DNA of 64,000 nt from Chionis minor (GCA_013398295.1 VZSF01003227.1:1174293-1238292), one strand, 5' to 3'; counted from the first letter of the stretch, positions 25,740 through 39,206 are shown. Made by a program: numbers and translations. Notes: generated by a model from the sequence alone, not told the origin.

Positions 25740-28390
25740 AGCAGCCCATCTTATACTGTCACACTGATCCACAGGAGTCTTTCCTAGAAAATCTAGCAGC
25801 TTTCTCCCCCATTCCCAGCTCACAGCTTTCTGCAATCAGTTCCACAAGTAACCACATCCTTTCCCTCGAGAACTCATTTTCCCTTTTGTCCGTGCCTTGT
25901 TCTGGACACAGCTGTGAGGGTGCACTCAACCAGCCTCCCACCACCTCTCCACTACCTGACAGTGCAAGCAGTGGTTGTCCCAGGACTTGTCCACTTTATT
26001 TCAGGACACTGGCTGGCAATCTAACCTAAGCTAATCTAATCATAGTGAAGCTTTTCCCCGTGTTCAGACGCACTGTTGGAATGTAAGAACACAAGCATCA
26101 ACTTTTAATTCTCTGCATAATTGAGCACAATAGATTTGACTCATGAACACGGGACTTGGATCTGCTTTACAAAGCATGACAGCCTCCAGTTTGCTGCTGA
26201 ATCTTGCCTTGGCTGCGTGAAGATCAAGACACATATGTATTTTGCACACGTGTTGTCCGTCTTTGCTAAAACCAAACCCAGTTTCTCCTTAACTGGAAGT
26301 AGGACTTTGCTGGATTGCAGAAAAAAACAAAATCAGAGCTCCTTGCTTAGGTTTGAGGGAACTTTGAAGATAAGACTTGAAAAAAATGTAGTCACCAGCA
26401 AGACCGCATAGACATTTCAGCAAAAGGCATTCACCTTGCTTCATGAATTCCTAAGATACAGGCTTTACTCAGATTCCTGATGAACAGCTCCATCAACCTC
26501 ATTCTGTCAACCATGATCTTGACACTCCTAAAAAAGAATAAGTTATGGTCTAGGCAAGGTATTTGTTCTTGTTATGCCTTCTAACATATTAAAAGAGGAA
26601 CATAAGCTGTGCTTACAAGTTGCTGAACTTATCACCCCCTGTGCCCTTTGCTGTGCTACACCACTGGAGCGCAGGTATAAATTATACTTAGTGGAACAAG
26701 ACCGTGTATGAGCATCACAATTTATTAACGGAGGATTTTAAAGTGACTTCCACTAGCTATAGGTGTAATGCCCAGGCTTATTTCAGCCTTTCCAATGGAA
26801 GGCTACCTTTCTGAAAAGATTTAAAGCTTTTCAGATAAGATTTTCTTTTAACACAAAGGAGCAGAGCAAAGGAGACATTCCCCCCTTTCCTCCCCCAGCT
26901 ACACAGATTATGATATATGGCAGGTGGTGAAAAGCAATTTCTAAGAGCATCAAGTATGTTTTCGCTCAGGCCCTCACTTGAGGAAAGCTGCATTGCCTAC
27001 CCACTGGCAATTGATTTGCCACGTTCCAATCTAAGTAGCAGATTGCCCCAGTTACCCAGGCATTTCACATGCCTTGCGTGGTCAAAAACACAAAGTCCTT
27101 CTTGGCTGCTCCAGGACGCACTACTTAGATGTAACTGGCAAGTCCCAACAGCTTCAGGGCATCTTTGCTTGCCACATCTAAACACTGCCTTAGGTATTTA
27201 CTTCGTATCATTTCATAACAATTTCAGGAATGCTTTAAGGGTTTAAGTTTTAAAGCACTCCGAGGAAATTTGTCTTTTCAGTTGGATAGCAAGTTCCATG
27301 AAAAGGTCTAAGGCTCAAGGTCTGGCATCATGGATGGTGCCCTACAACAACCCCAGCACATAGCTGGGTACCGCTAACTCGGAGGGACACAGGCACAGTA
27401 TGCAGAAGACCAACTTTGGATACTGGTCCCTAAAATAAAGGGCTTAAATCTTGTCAAGGCATTTGGATATGCCAAGAGTGGCCTATGGGATCACAAAGGA
27501 ATTGCCTCAGGCAGAAATACCATCCATATTTCTAGCCTCTGCCCAAGCCACTGACCTCTCCCTTCACTGCATGTGTGACGGAAGGGATAAACAGAGCCAC
27601 TGACATGTCCAGACTAAACCCTCAGATATTCAAGCCTAGGCTAGGACCCTTTGAAGGACTACAGACACCTCAGGAGACATCTCTGGAGACAACGCATTGA
27701 AAAAGAAGTTTCAGCACTAGAACATCAGTTAGCTCTATTTTTTCTAGAGCTGCATTAGTCTGGGCTAGAATCTACGTGGACAACCAAGCTGTGGAGTCTG
27801 CTGATCACCAACCATCATCATGATTGACAGCCTTGTACATAGTGCCAGTGGAGAACAAGCTGTGATGGATGGTTTCTCTTGCTTGAAAATACATCCTAGC
27901 AGTACCGTTGGTTGCTCATTGCACCATTTAGCTGCAGCTGCACTCCTGTATCTTGTGACCATCCCTGCCTCACGCCATCCACATCTTTCATAGCATTCCT
28001 GCTGCCTGACCCTGATCAGACCTCCTCTTGCCTCTTCCCAGAGCACGTAGTGCAGACCCCGGCTTTCAAAGCATGAGCCTCTGCTCAAAGAGCGTTCCTC
28101 ACCCAGTCTCTTAGCTTAAGATCAAGAAACAAATAACCCTCAACTTGTGGCATCTCCCCAAAGATTCCCACTTCCAGAGATATTTCTGTGAGCGTATGGA
28201 AAGGCTTTTGGAGCTTTCCCCAAGACTGCTGCTGCTGTCATCAGAGGCAAGGAAGTCTCTGCCGAGAGACCAAAAGTCACCTGATGTACGAGGAGAGAGG
28301 AAGAGGGCAACTCTCAAGCCCGGTGTCCGTTCTGGGAAGAAAGCCACAAACTAAAGGCTCACAGCCACCTCCCTGTCCTGTGAAATCCAG
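25740..28390. other. non-genic unique sequence
   Basis: Unique DNA with no supported gene or repeat. Open frames of about 60-109 codons occur on both strands in overlapping phases. Confidence 0.6.
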
Positions 28391-28394
28391 GGGC

Positions 28395-28575
28395 CGTCCC
28401 AGCAAAGCTACACGGTATAACAACATTTCATCATCACGCGAGGAGGCCCTCCGAGACATCAGCCTTTTCATCAAGACGTAATAATATGTAACAGGCAGAA
28501 AGAAAAGCGTCTCCATTCACAACAGCAAATATTTGCCACACTTGGCTGCAGAAAGTCACCGCAGCTGTTACACGT
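28395..28575. promoter_or_regulatory. weak candidate regulatory block
   Basis: A compact AT-rich segment with 'aagacgtaataatatgtaaca', 'caaatatttgcc' (a short dyad) and an isolated cluster of CpG dinucleotides at 28436-28453. The texture resembles conserved non-coding DNA and lacks low-complexity sequence. Support is compositional only. Confidence 0.22.
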
Positions 28576-28599
28576 AGGCCCAGAGGAAAAAAGCTATTG

Positions 28600-31140
28600 A
28601 TAAGCAGCTACTAAGTCTTCCACTGATGTCTCAGCAATCTCTGCTTACGTTCCCATTCTGCAGGGTCAGTAGCCACATGCACAAATTTAACCAGAAGAAC
28701 AAAATCATCCACACTCTATGGGATTACCCAGATGCTGACTTGGTGTCCTGGAGGGGCTGAGACAATATTCACACAGCGGTGACTGATGAGAGAAAGCAAA
28801 GAAGAGGGAGAAGGCTGGAATAAGACCAAGAAGGGAAGAGCTAGAAGTCATCTGCACACTTCTATTAATCACATTGAAAAGCAGCATGCCTCTCCCCCAA
28901 AAACCTGATAAAACATTGAGGAAGTTGCTTTCAGATGCTTCTGGTTTTGCCACAACTCTTAAAACTCCAGTACAAGGATCTGAACATCGGAATTGAGGCC
29001 TCTTACTATAAAGATAGAAGAAAAAAGGTAAAGTAAGACTGAATGCATCAGTAAAGATGAGATTCAGATTAATTTGAATCAAGTCCTAATTTTTCCTGAC
29101 ATTTTCTCAGTACACCTGACAGGCCTTATATGAATAATCCATCCACGCAAAAGCTGTTTGAACCCCTGTGTTTATACAACCAGCAGCTTGATAAATTTAC
29201 CTGGGGATTTGGGGTTTTCAGGCTAAGCACAGTCCTTAAGAAAGAATTTTTCCTCCCCCTGAGAAATTAGGTCTTCAGGAAATTATTGAATCCTTAACTA
29301 TTTCTCCAAAGTCATTCAATGCTCCAAGTGCCAGCAATGGATTATACACCATCTCATGAACAACCATAAAAATAGCTGGAAAAATCACCTAAAAATTGTG
29401 TCTGCCTGCCAGAAATCCTGCTATCTGGCACCACTCAGCTGAGATCACCTTTTGCCTTAAGAGTTACTCTGGTTTTGTACAGCTGCACAGGTACAGAGCA
29501 TTTGCTTATGGACACAAAGCAGTATTTTCCCTGTCTTTTACATCTTGTTTTATTATTGACCCTGATAAGCCTGAAAAATAAAGGTCACACGTTGCTCCAG
29601 GTGCAGCAAGCTATGCAGAGGTCACCAAAAAATCCTGCCAAGTTCTACCAAGTTCCTGGGTTGGGGTTTTTTGTTTGTTTTTTGTGCTCCCCCCACTCCA
29701 GTAAGATTCCCTCTCTCCTTGTGGATTCTCATTTCTCACATCTTCACTTATCAAACTCAGTCCTGACTACTTTCACAGAGCCATCTGTGCCTCCTTTTCC
29801 TGACCACTGACTCTCCACTCTCAAGCACACACTTCCACTGCCCATCAACTGAAAACAGCAATGATTTCTCTGCCATGAGCACACAGAATTTTTAAAAAAT
29901 TCTCCAAAGTCACAGGCTAAGACAGAACTTGAACTAACACTTCTAGGAACCTGAGGTCTGTGGACCAATGTAGTCCTTCTCCCAGCTTCAGCAGAACCAG
30001 ACAACCACCACTTCAATTGCTGTCTGAGGACCCTTCATAACTGATGTGTCATTAGATGAACTCTCTGCAGCTCTGTTTTCATCCAACCTGAAGGATTCAG
30101 ATTTGTACAATGTTTGGGGTTTTTTTAATCCAGCATAACATTTTAAAAGCCTCCATCACTTCTTGAAATGCATTGGCAAGGGGGCAAGATAACCATCACT
30201 TTGGCATCATTTTACTTATTCTGAGAACAGCAGCCTGTCTTCCAACAAAATAAAATAAAGAATGCCTGTATCTCATGGTGGCCAAACAAAAAAGCCACCA
30301 GGGTGAAAAAAATAAAAATCATTAAAGCAATCTTCAGCTTTTCTGTGGGCAAAGCATTTCATAAAGCTTACTGTAGACACTGCTATTCCAGAGATCTTAT
30401 TTATGTCACTAACCACTCCAAACACATGCATGGACAACACATGTTGAAAAAAAAAAAAACAGTCCATATGGCATCCCTTACACTTAAATGGAGAGGACTC
30501 TGCAGACACATGCTTCAAGGAGACAAGCTGGCTGCTGGGCAGGTCCATTGCTGACCTCTGATGGTCAGAGCCAGACTTACATGGCCAGGGACAGTCTCAA
30601 GGGCAAGGTGGAAGGATCCCCTCGCCTTGTGTTTGTCACTCCTGCAGTTAAGAACCAGCAGGTCCTGAGCTGTTTATCTTCATCTATCTAGTCTTTGCAG
30701 AGATCAGTTTGAACTAAACCTTGGATCACAGGGGCAGGAGGAGGAGGTTGCCACAGGAGGACAGTGGCAAGACCATCCTTGAAAACAGAACTGAGGGACC
30801 TGTGCTGTGCTCAGACCTCACCTAACCACAGCAAATACACTCACAACACACCAGTGCCTAGTTATAGCACATGGGGGGACCTTGGTGTCCAGTCTTCTGT
30901 CTGTTTAGCTACATCAAGTTCAACGATGACCATGTCACAGCTACTGAAACCTCTTCTCCTAGCAACCGCAACTGGCTCAGGAACTGCTGTCCAGATATGA
31001 ACACTCAAACTGGGATCCCACCATGACTGATAATTAGACATGGCCATAATCACTGGTTCCTCACTGCGCAGTAACACACCAGAAACCTCTAAAGAGGAAA
31101 CATGTCGCAGGGGGCAGGCGCTGGAGAAGGGATGAGGCAT
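28600..31140. other. non-genic unique sequence
   Basis: No gene is recognised. Poly-T/G-rich simple stretches occur near 29660-29690 and 30116-30126, and an A13 run lies near 30449-30461. Open frames of up to 125 codons show no known domain. Confidence 0.55.
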
Positions 31141-31155
31141 TTCAGACCAACTGCT

Positions 31156-31186
31156 CCCTCCCCACCCTGTTCCTCCCCCCCTCCCC
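31156..31186 (-). other. C-run cluster: minus-strand G-quadruplex / plus-strand i-motif candidate
   Basis: Five C runs (3, 4, 3, 7 and 4 long) are separated by loops of 1, 1, 7 and 1 nt. On the minus strand this satisfies the standard G3+N1-7 quadruplex pattern. An AP-1 site (TGACTCA) lies about 60 bp downstream. The pattern is seen directly; folding in cells is not shown. Confidence 0.6.
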
Positions 31187-32526
31187 AGAAGTCATGGGAG
31201 CTAAAATAACATTTCTTTCAGCAAATGTCAGAAGAAGGAACTTTCATGACTCATCAGCTGTTGTTTTAGCCTGCAAGGGACTATAAATTACACTAATTAG
31301 AACATGGTATTTTTCTTGCAGTTATACAAAACACTGTCTCTTCCTGTGACATCTAAGAGCAGAGCCATCAAGCAGGAGCATGCTCTGTACATGTTTTAAC
31401 TAGAATCCACAATTCACTCGCATGAAAATCCTCCAAGCGGCAAATTGGTGAGAGCTGGCAGCGTGCATCAAGAAAGCTGTACTGAATTAGGAGAGGAGGG
31501 AGAGTAAACTAGTGGCCAATCAAACCTGTCCAACCAGAAAGGGAGCCATTCCTTACTGTCAGGGACTACAGCACCAGTATCACTTTCACTCTGAGCAGAA
31601 AGAAAGTAATTTATGGGGTCTTCAGTCCCTCACACCATTAGTCCATGCAGATAATAAGTTTAGTATTTGTAACTGGGTTTTTTTTCCTGGGAGCAGCTTA
31701 TTTGCGTTTAGCCACATACCCACATGCACCATCTCAGGCAAGCCAAACCAAAAAGCCTGACTATAAGCTGTCACTTCAGTTTTCAAGCCTGAATTATCCC
31801 AGCAAAGTAGAAGCAGAGATTTATTCAAAGCTCAGCATCCTAAATCTGGCAATTACAACAGGTTCCTGAAGAGCCATTGCCCTGACTCACCTTCCAGCAA
31901 GATCCCTTCAGGGCCAGATTGCAAAAAGAGGGGGGTTTTTTCTGCCATGCTCCTGGAGTGTGACAGTGCATTATGGAGCCCCAGTCTGTACATCCCCCAA
32001 GGTGGACACATATGTGGACAATGAACCCATAGAATAACGGTACTGATGAGGACAGAGCTGCCCTAAAGCAGCGCTGCTTCTTGCCGTGCCCAACTCATCA
32101 CAACAGATTTTGTGGACTTTTGCTGATTTCTCCTTTCCAAGAAGAGGAGAATTGCCTGACCTATGAAGACTGCTGGGACCCAGTTGTCCACCAACTGGTG
32201 ATGATACAGCTGAGCCCAGGACTATGGAGCAGCCTGAAGGTGAATCTGAAGCAAGGAGAGTCCACTAGCCTTGGCCAACAAGTTACCAACTAGATCTAGT
32301 CTCACATTTTTCCTCAGAAAGCTGTGCTTTCCTCGAGATACAATGACCTTCCTCAAAACAGAACTCCCTGGTGTTTCACAACATTTTAAAGTGTTTAATA
32401 AGTTCAACACTAGTTATTTGATTGATTTTAATAAAAATCTCTTGTGCCACTGTCTAGAAGCAACAGATTATCTACGTTTTGCATTTCCACCAGGCTTTGC
32501 AACGATGTGAAAAAAAAATTAAAATA

Positions 32527-32527
32527 N
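32527..32527. other. single ambiguous base (N)
   Basis: One unresolved base follows an A-rich run at the start of a GC-rich segment. It falls inside the longest open frame of the window, so that frame is not even certain as sequence. Confidence 0.99.
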
Positions 32528-33696
32528 GAATACCATCCTGGTTGCAAAACCAACCACAACCCAGAGCCCAAGGCAGGACTCTGCCTCCCCTCCAGAAACT
32601 CCTGGCGCGAACACCACAGCGACGCTGGCCGCTTGTGCTTTGCGTGGAGACTGCGACCCAGGGGATGGATGGAGGGGAAGAGCCAGGGGCAGAGCCCCCA
32701 GATTAATGCTGCGCTAAGAAATAAAAAGCCTTTGGCACCAGCAAAGCCCAGAGGAGCATTTCCCCAGCTGTTTGGAGCAGGGGCCTGCAGGGGTCCCTCT
32801 TACTGCTCCTTGCAAGACACCACCACTGCAGCCAAAAGCAGCTGGAGAGGAGTGCTTCAGGGCAGCTGTTCTCCCAGCCTCCCCTCCCACCCCCAGGGAT
32901 GGACCCCGGGGATGGATCCAGCTGCCTGCAGATGCCTCCCTTGGGGCAGACCCCACAGGCGCTGGCTCCCTGCCCCACTGCCCGCAGGGATGCGTGAAGC
33001 TCCTCACCTGCACGCCACCTCCACTGGGAAGGAACAGCCACGTTTCCTTCACCCTTTCTGCTGAAGTTAGCAACTCCAGGAGGCCAGCCGTATCTGGCGG
33101 ACATCTGGCCACTTGGATTTCCAGACAATGACTCACACACACATCCTGGGACAGCAGAACCTGCGGCACTGAGAAGGGATATTACCAAAGGTCCCGCTTT
33201 CTCTTGATTGTGCAAGTGTTAACTCGCATCTGAGCCTCTTTTAGAGCAGACAAGCAAGGGGCTAGTTTAGGTATTACGTTCACACACAATTTCCCAAAAA
33301 AAAAAAGCCCCTCTGGTGAGGCAGCAATGCACCAGCAAGGGGAACCAGCCAAGGGTCTGCCAGGGGATTTGAATATGCAGCTCCACAGTCCGGGGCATTA
33401 CCAAGGGAGCAACAATCTAAGTTAGAAAATGAATTTCTTAAATACAGGGAAGGATTCAGAAAGGTTGTTTGCGCGGCTTGCCACAAACCACAGCCCAGGT
33501 GCAACACAGGCAAATCTCCTGAGCAAAAGAAGCCACCGACACCTTGGCCCAGGTTAGCAGGGAGCAGGTTCTTGCCCTTCACACTTTGCTAACACAGCAC
33601 AGCAGTCCAGGAGCTATCAAAGTTTGAAGAGCCCTAATCTAGAATAACACTTCTCAGGCAGAGAAAAGAAAAGTGAAAAGACATTTGTGAAAGACA

Positions 33697-33744
33697 AATA
33701 GGACACTGCTATACAATACTGCTATATACAATAGGACACTGCTA
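33697..33744 (+). repeat. partial 33-bp tandem duplication
   Basis: The 15-bp word aataggacactgcta occurs at 33697-33711 and again at 33730-33744; between them is a similar 'tactgctatata' segment. This looks like a recent local duplication of about 33 bp with slight decay. Confidence 0.8.
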
Positions 33745-34911
33745 GGTGCTGGAAATACCATTCCTTTAAGCACAGAAAATGTTGCTATTCCACTGCTGGC
33801 CAAGCCCTACATCATCTTTTTGAAGCATGTACAAATGTAAATGGCCCCAGCATTTTCTCAATGGGGTTTTTAACTCTTAATTTCACAGTAAACAGAACCA
33901 AGAAAAAAGAGAGGGCAAATCTTTAGCTTCTGTTAAGGTACCATCACCCCAAAGAGACAGTGACATGTTGCTCTAGAAGGTCTCTACGCACCATCCATGC
34001 CGTAGCAGGACCGAGCAGCTGGAGGCACAGCCAGGTAAAACTACCTAAAATCCACAGTATATTTGTCCTGGCTGCAGAACTGCCTCTCCCCCAACTTGGA
34101 GATTTTCAGTAACTGCCAGGAGCGCCTCTCTGCTCCCATGGGCTTTGCCCAAAAAAAAAGGAGCCCAAACACCCCCTTGCTGCCTCCCAGTCCCTCAGCG
34201 AGGGAGCACAGGTCTCCACTGGGTGAGGTTTGCTCAGTAAGACAGGCAGCATATGGCATCCCACAATCAGCCTGAGGATCTCATCTTGTCTGATTGCTAT
34301 TTTTACAGCTTGTTATTAATAAGCACAAACTAGGCATTTGAGGTGCTGTCGTGTTGGATATTTACACACTTAGAGCCCAGATGGTGCATTAGCAGGATTA
34401 CAGACTGCCAGGCAGAGGAGCACACAGCGGGGAGCCACGCACCGCTGCACACAGGCTCTATTCCTGGTTCCCAGCTACGAGGACATAGGCGAGACAGCAC
34501 AGCATAGCAACTAGCTTGTCCTCAAGTGAAAGAAAATGACCATTAACAAAACTGCAGCACAAGTCTTACCTTGGTGAACTGATGGAGGAGGGACCACGAT
34601 TTGCAGCTCCCACCAGACTCAGCAAAACAAACAAAGCTCTCCCAGAGCGCTGGGTGGGTTTATGTACTCTCTGATCAGGGCCATCAACTCAACAGCTTTT
34701 CATTATTTCCACCCAACCTGCCACCTATCACTTTCCCAACACATCGCTGGAGAGGAGCTAAATTTAGGGCATCTGTGGGTAGGCTCACCTGTGACCCTGC
34801 TCTCATCCTCCTCAGACCTACCCAAAGTCCTCCCTGTCTTCAGGTCCTCTCCATCAGTAAGCCCCAAAGCAGGGCTCAGGTGGTAATTAGTACAAGCTTC
34901 AGGCTTCACAG

Positions 34912-34931
34912 CATGGATGGGGGCATCCATG
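34912..34931. other. short hairpin, 8-bp arms
   Basis: CATGGATG and CATCCATG flank a four-G loop. It is small and may be chance; recorded as a visible dyad. Confidence 0.5.
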
Positions 34932-35859
34932 GATCTCAGTCGACCCCTGAGACCCAGGTGGGACACAGTTTTCCATGGGCTGAATAGGCACATGCTAGAA
35001 AGAATGTGAAGACATCAGGGTCTTGTAACACAGATGCCCACCAGTGGTTGCATCCATGCCACTAGGCAGGGTGCTGTCTAGAAGAGCTCACTCAGTCTAA
35101 GAGAGCATCAAGGTCAGATCATTAGATGAGTTCAAAGTCCACTTTTCAGCCATCAAGGTCTTTTAGCATGGATGGACACCAAAGTCCCTGGGGGCACTGC
35201 AGCCCTACCTTGCCTGGTTTTCCCATTACACCTCTTCTTGCAGAGACTGCCCCAAGAGAGGCTGCAGCAAGTTCACTTTGACCAGGGAACAAAACCAGTC
35301 TCCTTGCTGACCTTGCAACCTGCTGTTGTTGCAGGGGGCAGGCTGCTCACATCATGTGCTCAACTGTTTTGACCTACAGATATGGAGAACAAAACCTCTT
35401 TGAAGTCAGCAATATCCAGAGGAAAAATGAAGGGGGGGAAAACACTCTCCAACACATGTGAGGCAGCACCCACGTGAGGCTGGCAGCAGCTTATGGCAGC
35501 ATGACAGGCGCGGAGGGTGCACACATACCGCCGAGGCATCGGGGTACTTTCCACCTAGATAAGCAAACCCTGCAGTCACTCAGCCTGCAGACCAGCCCGT
35601 GGCTGTAGAAATGCCTCATCGTGTGCTTCGTACGACCTTGGCAGAAACACAGAGCTGGGGACAGAGCCATGAGGAAGGAGGCGAAACGCTACTCGCAGAT
35701 GACAACCAGAAATAAGTGTCCTAGAGATGGGAAAGCATCCCTCTGAGCTAACTGCAAAAGGATGGGGAAAGAAAAATAAAAAAGCGCAGAAATGGGTCAG
35801 GGAAGGCAAAGTGTAAGAATAAGGCGATGGGAGGAGGAATGGGAAGAAGGTTTTAAGGC

Positions 35860-35893
35860 TATATATAAGGAGGAACAAGGCTGGCTGAGAAAG
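35860..35893 (+). promoter_or_regulatory. candidate TATA-type core promoter
   Basis: TATATATAAGG at 35860-35870 is a strong TATA-box match and would place initiation about 30 bp downstream, near 35890. The following 400 bp become GC-richer and gain CpG, including a GCTGCGCGCAGC palindrome at 35938-35949. No CCAAT box is seen upstream and no credible open frame follows, so if active it would make a non-coding transcript. Confidence 0.25.
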
Positions 35894-36400
35894 GCGGTGG
35901 GAATCGGCTGTTCCAAGCAGCCCAAAAATACCGTCCAGCTGCGCGCAGCCCTGGGGCCGGAGGCCAAGGCTGGGTGCCTGGCTGAGGAAGGAGGGGGAGA
36001 TGTGGCCGGAGGCGGAGAGGAGGGAAAGAGAGAGCTGCCAGCGCCTACCAGAGCTTTGCAGACCTCCTAAACCAGACCGGGCTCCGGCTGCTCTCCAGCC
36101 TCAGCCCAACACACCGATGGCCAGGTTGCTCCTGCACAGCCAAGCACTCGAGCACAATGGAGGTGGGTGAACCTCCTGCTCCTGGAAGGAGCACATGTGT
36201 GTTTTGAAACCCCGTTAGTGCTCCCGCGTGGGAGGTTAACGGAGCGGTCCCTCCCTCCACCGTCTGCCCTGGGAGCGGCGGTGGAGCCTGGAAGGGCCTC
36301 TCGTCTTTAACGCCTCTCGCTGACCTTTACACAGGGCCGTGTGTGCTGCTGATTTATTTTACCCCGCCAGGGACACCGCCGGAGCAATGCGTTAAAAACC
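35880..36400. other. CpG-enriched GC-rich patch
   Basis: CpG dinucleotides are clearly more frequent here than in the flanks (for example around 35895-35965 and 36050-36110), and again around 36220-36390. It is weaker than a classical CpG island. Overlapping open frames on both strands reflect base composition. Confidence 0.4.
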
Positions 36401-36419
36401 CACAGCTTTCTGCTGCGTG

Positions 36420-37280
36420 CATGGTGCTCTGCAATTCGCTCTGACAGCAAGGCAGGTTTGAGAGGGGGCCTGCATTGGTTTGGGTTTTAACTCAAAAAGG
36501 TGGTGTTTGGTTTTGTTTTTTTTTTTAAAATGAGCTCAGGGTTGCCTCTTCAGCGCTTTCGGCTGCTCCTCCCCAACTCCCACTAGTGTCCAGAGGAGCG
36601 GAGGGGGTCCAACGCCTTGCAGGATGGGGCTGCGCCACTGCTCAGCCCCAGCTTTGAAGGATTTACATCCCTCACCTCTTCCCGCTGGTCACTCGGATGC
36701 CTTTGTATCCTTGTCGGTCAGTTCCCATGCCCGAGAGCTGAATCTGACTGAAGTGACAGTTTCATCCCCAGCCCACCTTCCTTCTGCTTCCCCTGAGCCA
36801 CAGCGAGGTTTGGGCTGGTTTCTCGGGGCAGCTGTGTGTTGTCCATCCCCGTCCTGGGCAGAGGGAAAGGAGGAGGAGATGGGGATGTGGCAAAACTACG
36901 TCATGCTCTTAACTTTTCAGCCAACTGATAAACCACCTGGGAAACTGAGGAAGGAGCAGAGCACAAGGACCTCTTGGAAAGAAGCTTCTGAATGAGCTTT
37001 GGCTACAGAGGGCAGTTGAGGGAGTCGGTGGGCAGGGAGGAGACAGTGTGGAGAGCAACAGGAATGATGAAAGGCTTGCCAAAACTGGGTCCGCAGGATA
37101 ACTGTATTCCAGCTCCCTGGCCCCGAAGGAAGGAGCAAACCTCAGAGGTCCCACAGCACTTCCCACCCTTCCACCCAGGTCCCTGCCGGAGAGCGGCTCC
37201 ATGCCTGCAGCTGGCTGCCTCCCCAGGAGGCCATCTCCTCCTCTGCCCAGCTGGAAACCACACCGGGGAGGGAGCTTGGT
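36420..37280. other. non-genic GC-moderate sequence
   Basis: No gene is recognised. Open frames of 97-123 codons overlap on both strands between 36.6 and 37.3 kb and have no domain signature. A T-rich run lies near 36516-36526. Confidence 0.5.
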
Positions 37281-37289
37281 TTTGAAAAC

Positions 37290-37560
37290 AGAAAGGAGTG
37301 TCTTAATGCGCCATTGTTCAGCGGGTAATTGCTTCCTTTCTTTCCCTCACTCCTGGTAAAGCCAGGGGCAATTCCTTCTAGCTGGAGGCAGCCTCCTACG
37401 GGCTTCTGCTTAAGTCCTTAAGAGAGATTTTCCAAAGAAATAATTGCTGCCTTTCTACTTCGCAGTCTTAACGAATATCTTTCGACCTCATTTCAACACT
37501 TAGTGGGTTTTATTTAGGTGATGAATGGATTGTCGTTTTTATTTTAGCTCCTGCAGTCTT
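37290..37560. promoter_or_regulatory. putative conserved enhancer-like block
   Basis: The block starts with 'gcgccattgttcagcgggtaattgc', which combines a SOX-type CATTGTT with a homeodomain TAATTG about 10 bp apart, and continues with AATAATTGC, ATTTAGGTGATGAATGG and TTTATTTTAG words. There is no low-complexity sequence and no coding frame. This is the typical texture of a developmental element; conservation is untested. Confidence 0.35.
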
Positions 37561-37569
37561 TTCTCTTTT

Positions 37570-39200
37570 CTCCCTTTCTCATTCTTTTTCCTCTTTCAGT
37601 CCCAAAAAGGACATATATGTTTGTAAGGTCAATTCAGAGCTATTCTTGGGATTCAATGTTGTGCAAATTTAAAATTACTTCCAGCGGTAATGTTTAACTC
37701 TGAAAAATAAGGTGCTTTGGATCAAATGAAATAATACTTCTAAGTAAGAAATATTAGTTTATTCCCCATTATATCCCTGCTTAATGCAGGCTAAAATTTA
37801 AATCCTTGCTCTCAAAGGATGAAATTGTCCATCAAATTCTTTCCTAAAGCCTATAAACATCTCAGGAGGTGAGGAGGTCTCATCAGCTCAGCACAGCCAG
37901 CATATGATGGGGAAACTACAGGGGAAAATTGATTTAATAAAGCAAATACGGTTTCAGTGGATGGTCTCACTATAGCAGCACTGACACAACCTTCTTTTTC
38001 ATGCGTGAAAGAACTGCGCATTTGTATTCAGTGAGGGCTGCAAACATGAAGATCAAGGAATACGTAGCCCTGATCTACACAGGAGGAGAAACCGCAGGCG
38101 GCAGCGAGCTGTGAGGTGGGACTGGAGCCCATCCACCAAAGCCAACCAGAGGGGACCTGAAGCCTCCTGTACTTCCGAGAAAATCCCTGCATTAGCGTTG
38201 TATATCTTTAGTCTCCTAGTCAGAGTATACGTTCAATGTCTGCTTTTTCCCCCGAGTTTCTTCTTTAGTCTCCAGGAGGCCAGGACTTTATTCTTGCTGC
38301 AAACCTGCACTGGCTGATACCATTCGTTGCAGCCCCTGCTTGCCTGGTGGGCTGTGAGCCTGGGGGATGTCCTGGAGACAAAGGGTGGCTGGGTGACAGT
38401 TCCTCCCTGGTGAGAGAGATGAGGAGGGAGAGATCCGAGATGGACTAAAACACCAAGAAAGTACAATGCAGACATACCGCATCATTTTGCAGCACAGGGA
38501 GATGCACTTTTACCTGGTATCTAAGTGCACAATTTGGATGGCTCCTTCACCAGAGGAAAGAGGTTGGAAATGAAAATGAAATGATCTCAAGGATGCTTGA
38601 AAGAATGAGTGGACTGACAGTCTCCAGCACGACTTGTTTTTAGAACTATCTTGGCACAGGACAAATAAGGACAGGCATAGGTGACACCTGACATTACAGG
38701 ATTAGTTTTTTGGGAGACCTCATATGACATAAAGGTGAGAAAAGGCTGAAGACACATATTCCACCTAGTACAAGCAAGCTACAATCACAATTGTACTGAA
38801 GACTGAAGTGGAGACCTGTTTGAGACCTGACCCTTGACAACCACAGCAGTCTTGCAAATTGATGATCTGTCCCAGTTTTTACCCAAATCAGTCCTGAAGC
38901 CTTCGTGCTACATGCTGTCGTGGTGCAAGTGCTGAGCAAGAGCACCTGAGGCTTAGGAGACCGTGAGTGTGCTAAAGCCCACATGAAAAGCAGGAAAAAA
39001 ACCCCATCAGGATTCCCTATAGAGTTCAAGAAAGCTTCTGAACTCTTTCCAGCCCATACACAAGTTCACAGTCAAGCAAATATTTCCCGACACCTCAGTC
39101 TGTCACTTCAGTTTTCCCTCCTTATCGGCTGTGGATTGGCCATGTTGCATTCCTTCTGCTCTCCAAAAGGCCAGGAATAAATCACACACAAATGGTTTGA
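37570..39200. other. non-genic unique sequence
   Basis: Unique DNA with no gene or repeat that I can support. Overlapping short open frames occur on both strands. Confidence 0.6.
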
Positions 39201-39206
39201 ATGCCT

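Larger units (their letters stand above)
31200..35850. other. non-genic, partly GC-rich sequence
   Basis: The part around 32.6-33.2 kb is GC-rich and carries long open frames in several phases on both strands (up to 206 codons), a sign of stop-poor composition. It contains one ambiguous base at 32527. A partial tandem duplication lies at 33697-33744. An 8-bp-arm hairpin lies at 34912-34931. No protein family is recognised. Confidence 0.55.

Noticed and set aside
32444..33064. 206-codon open frame, the longest in the window
   Set aside because: It contains an ambiguous base at 32527, shows no domain, and shares its bases with long frames in four other phases; GC-rich composition explains it.
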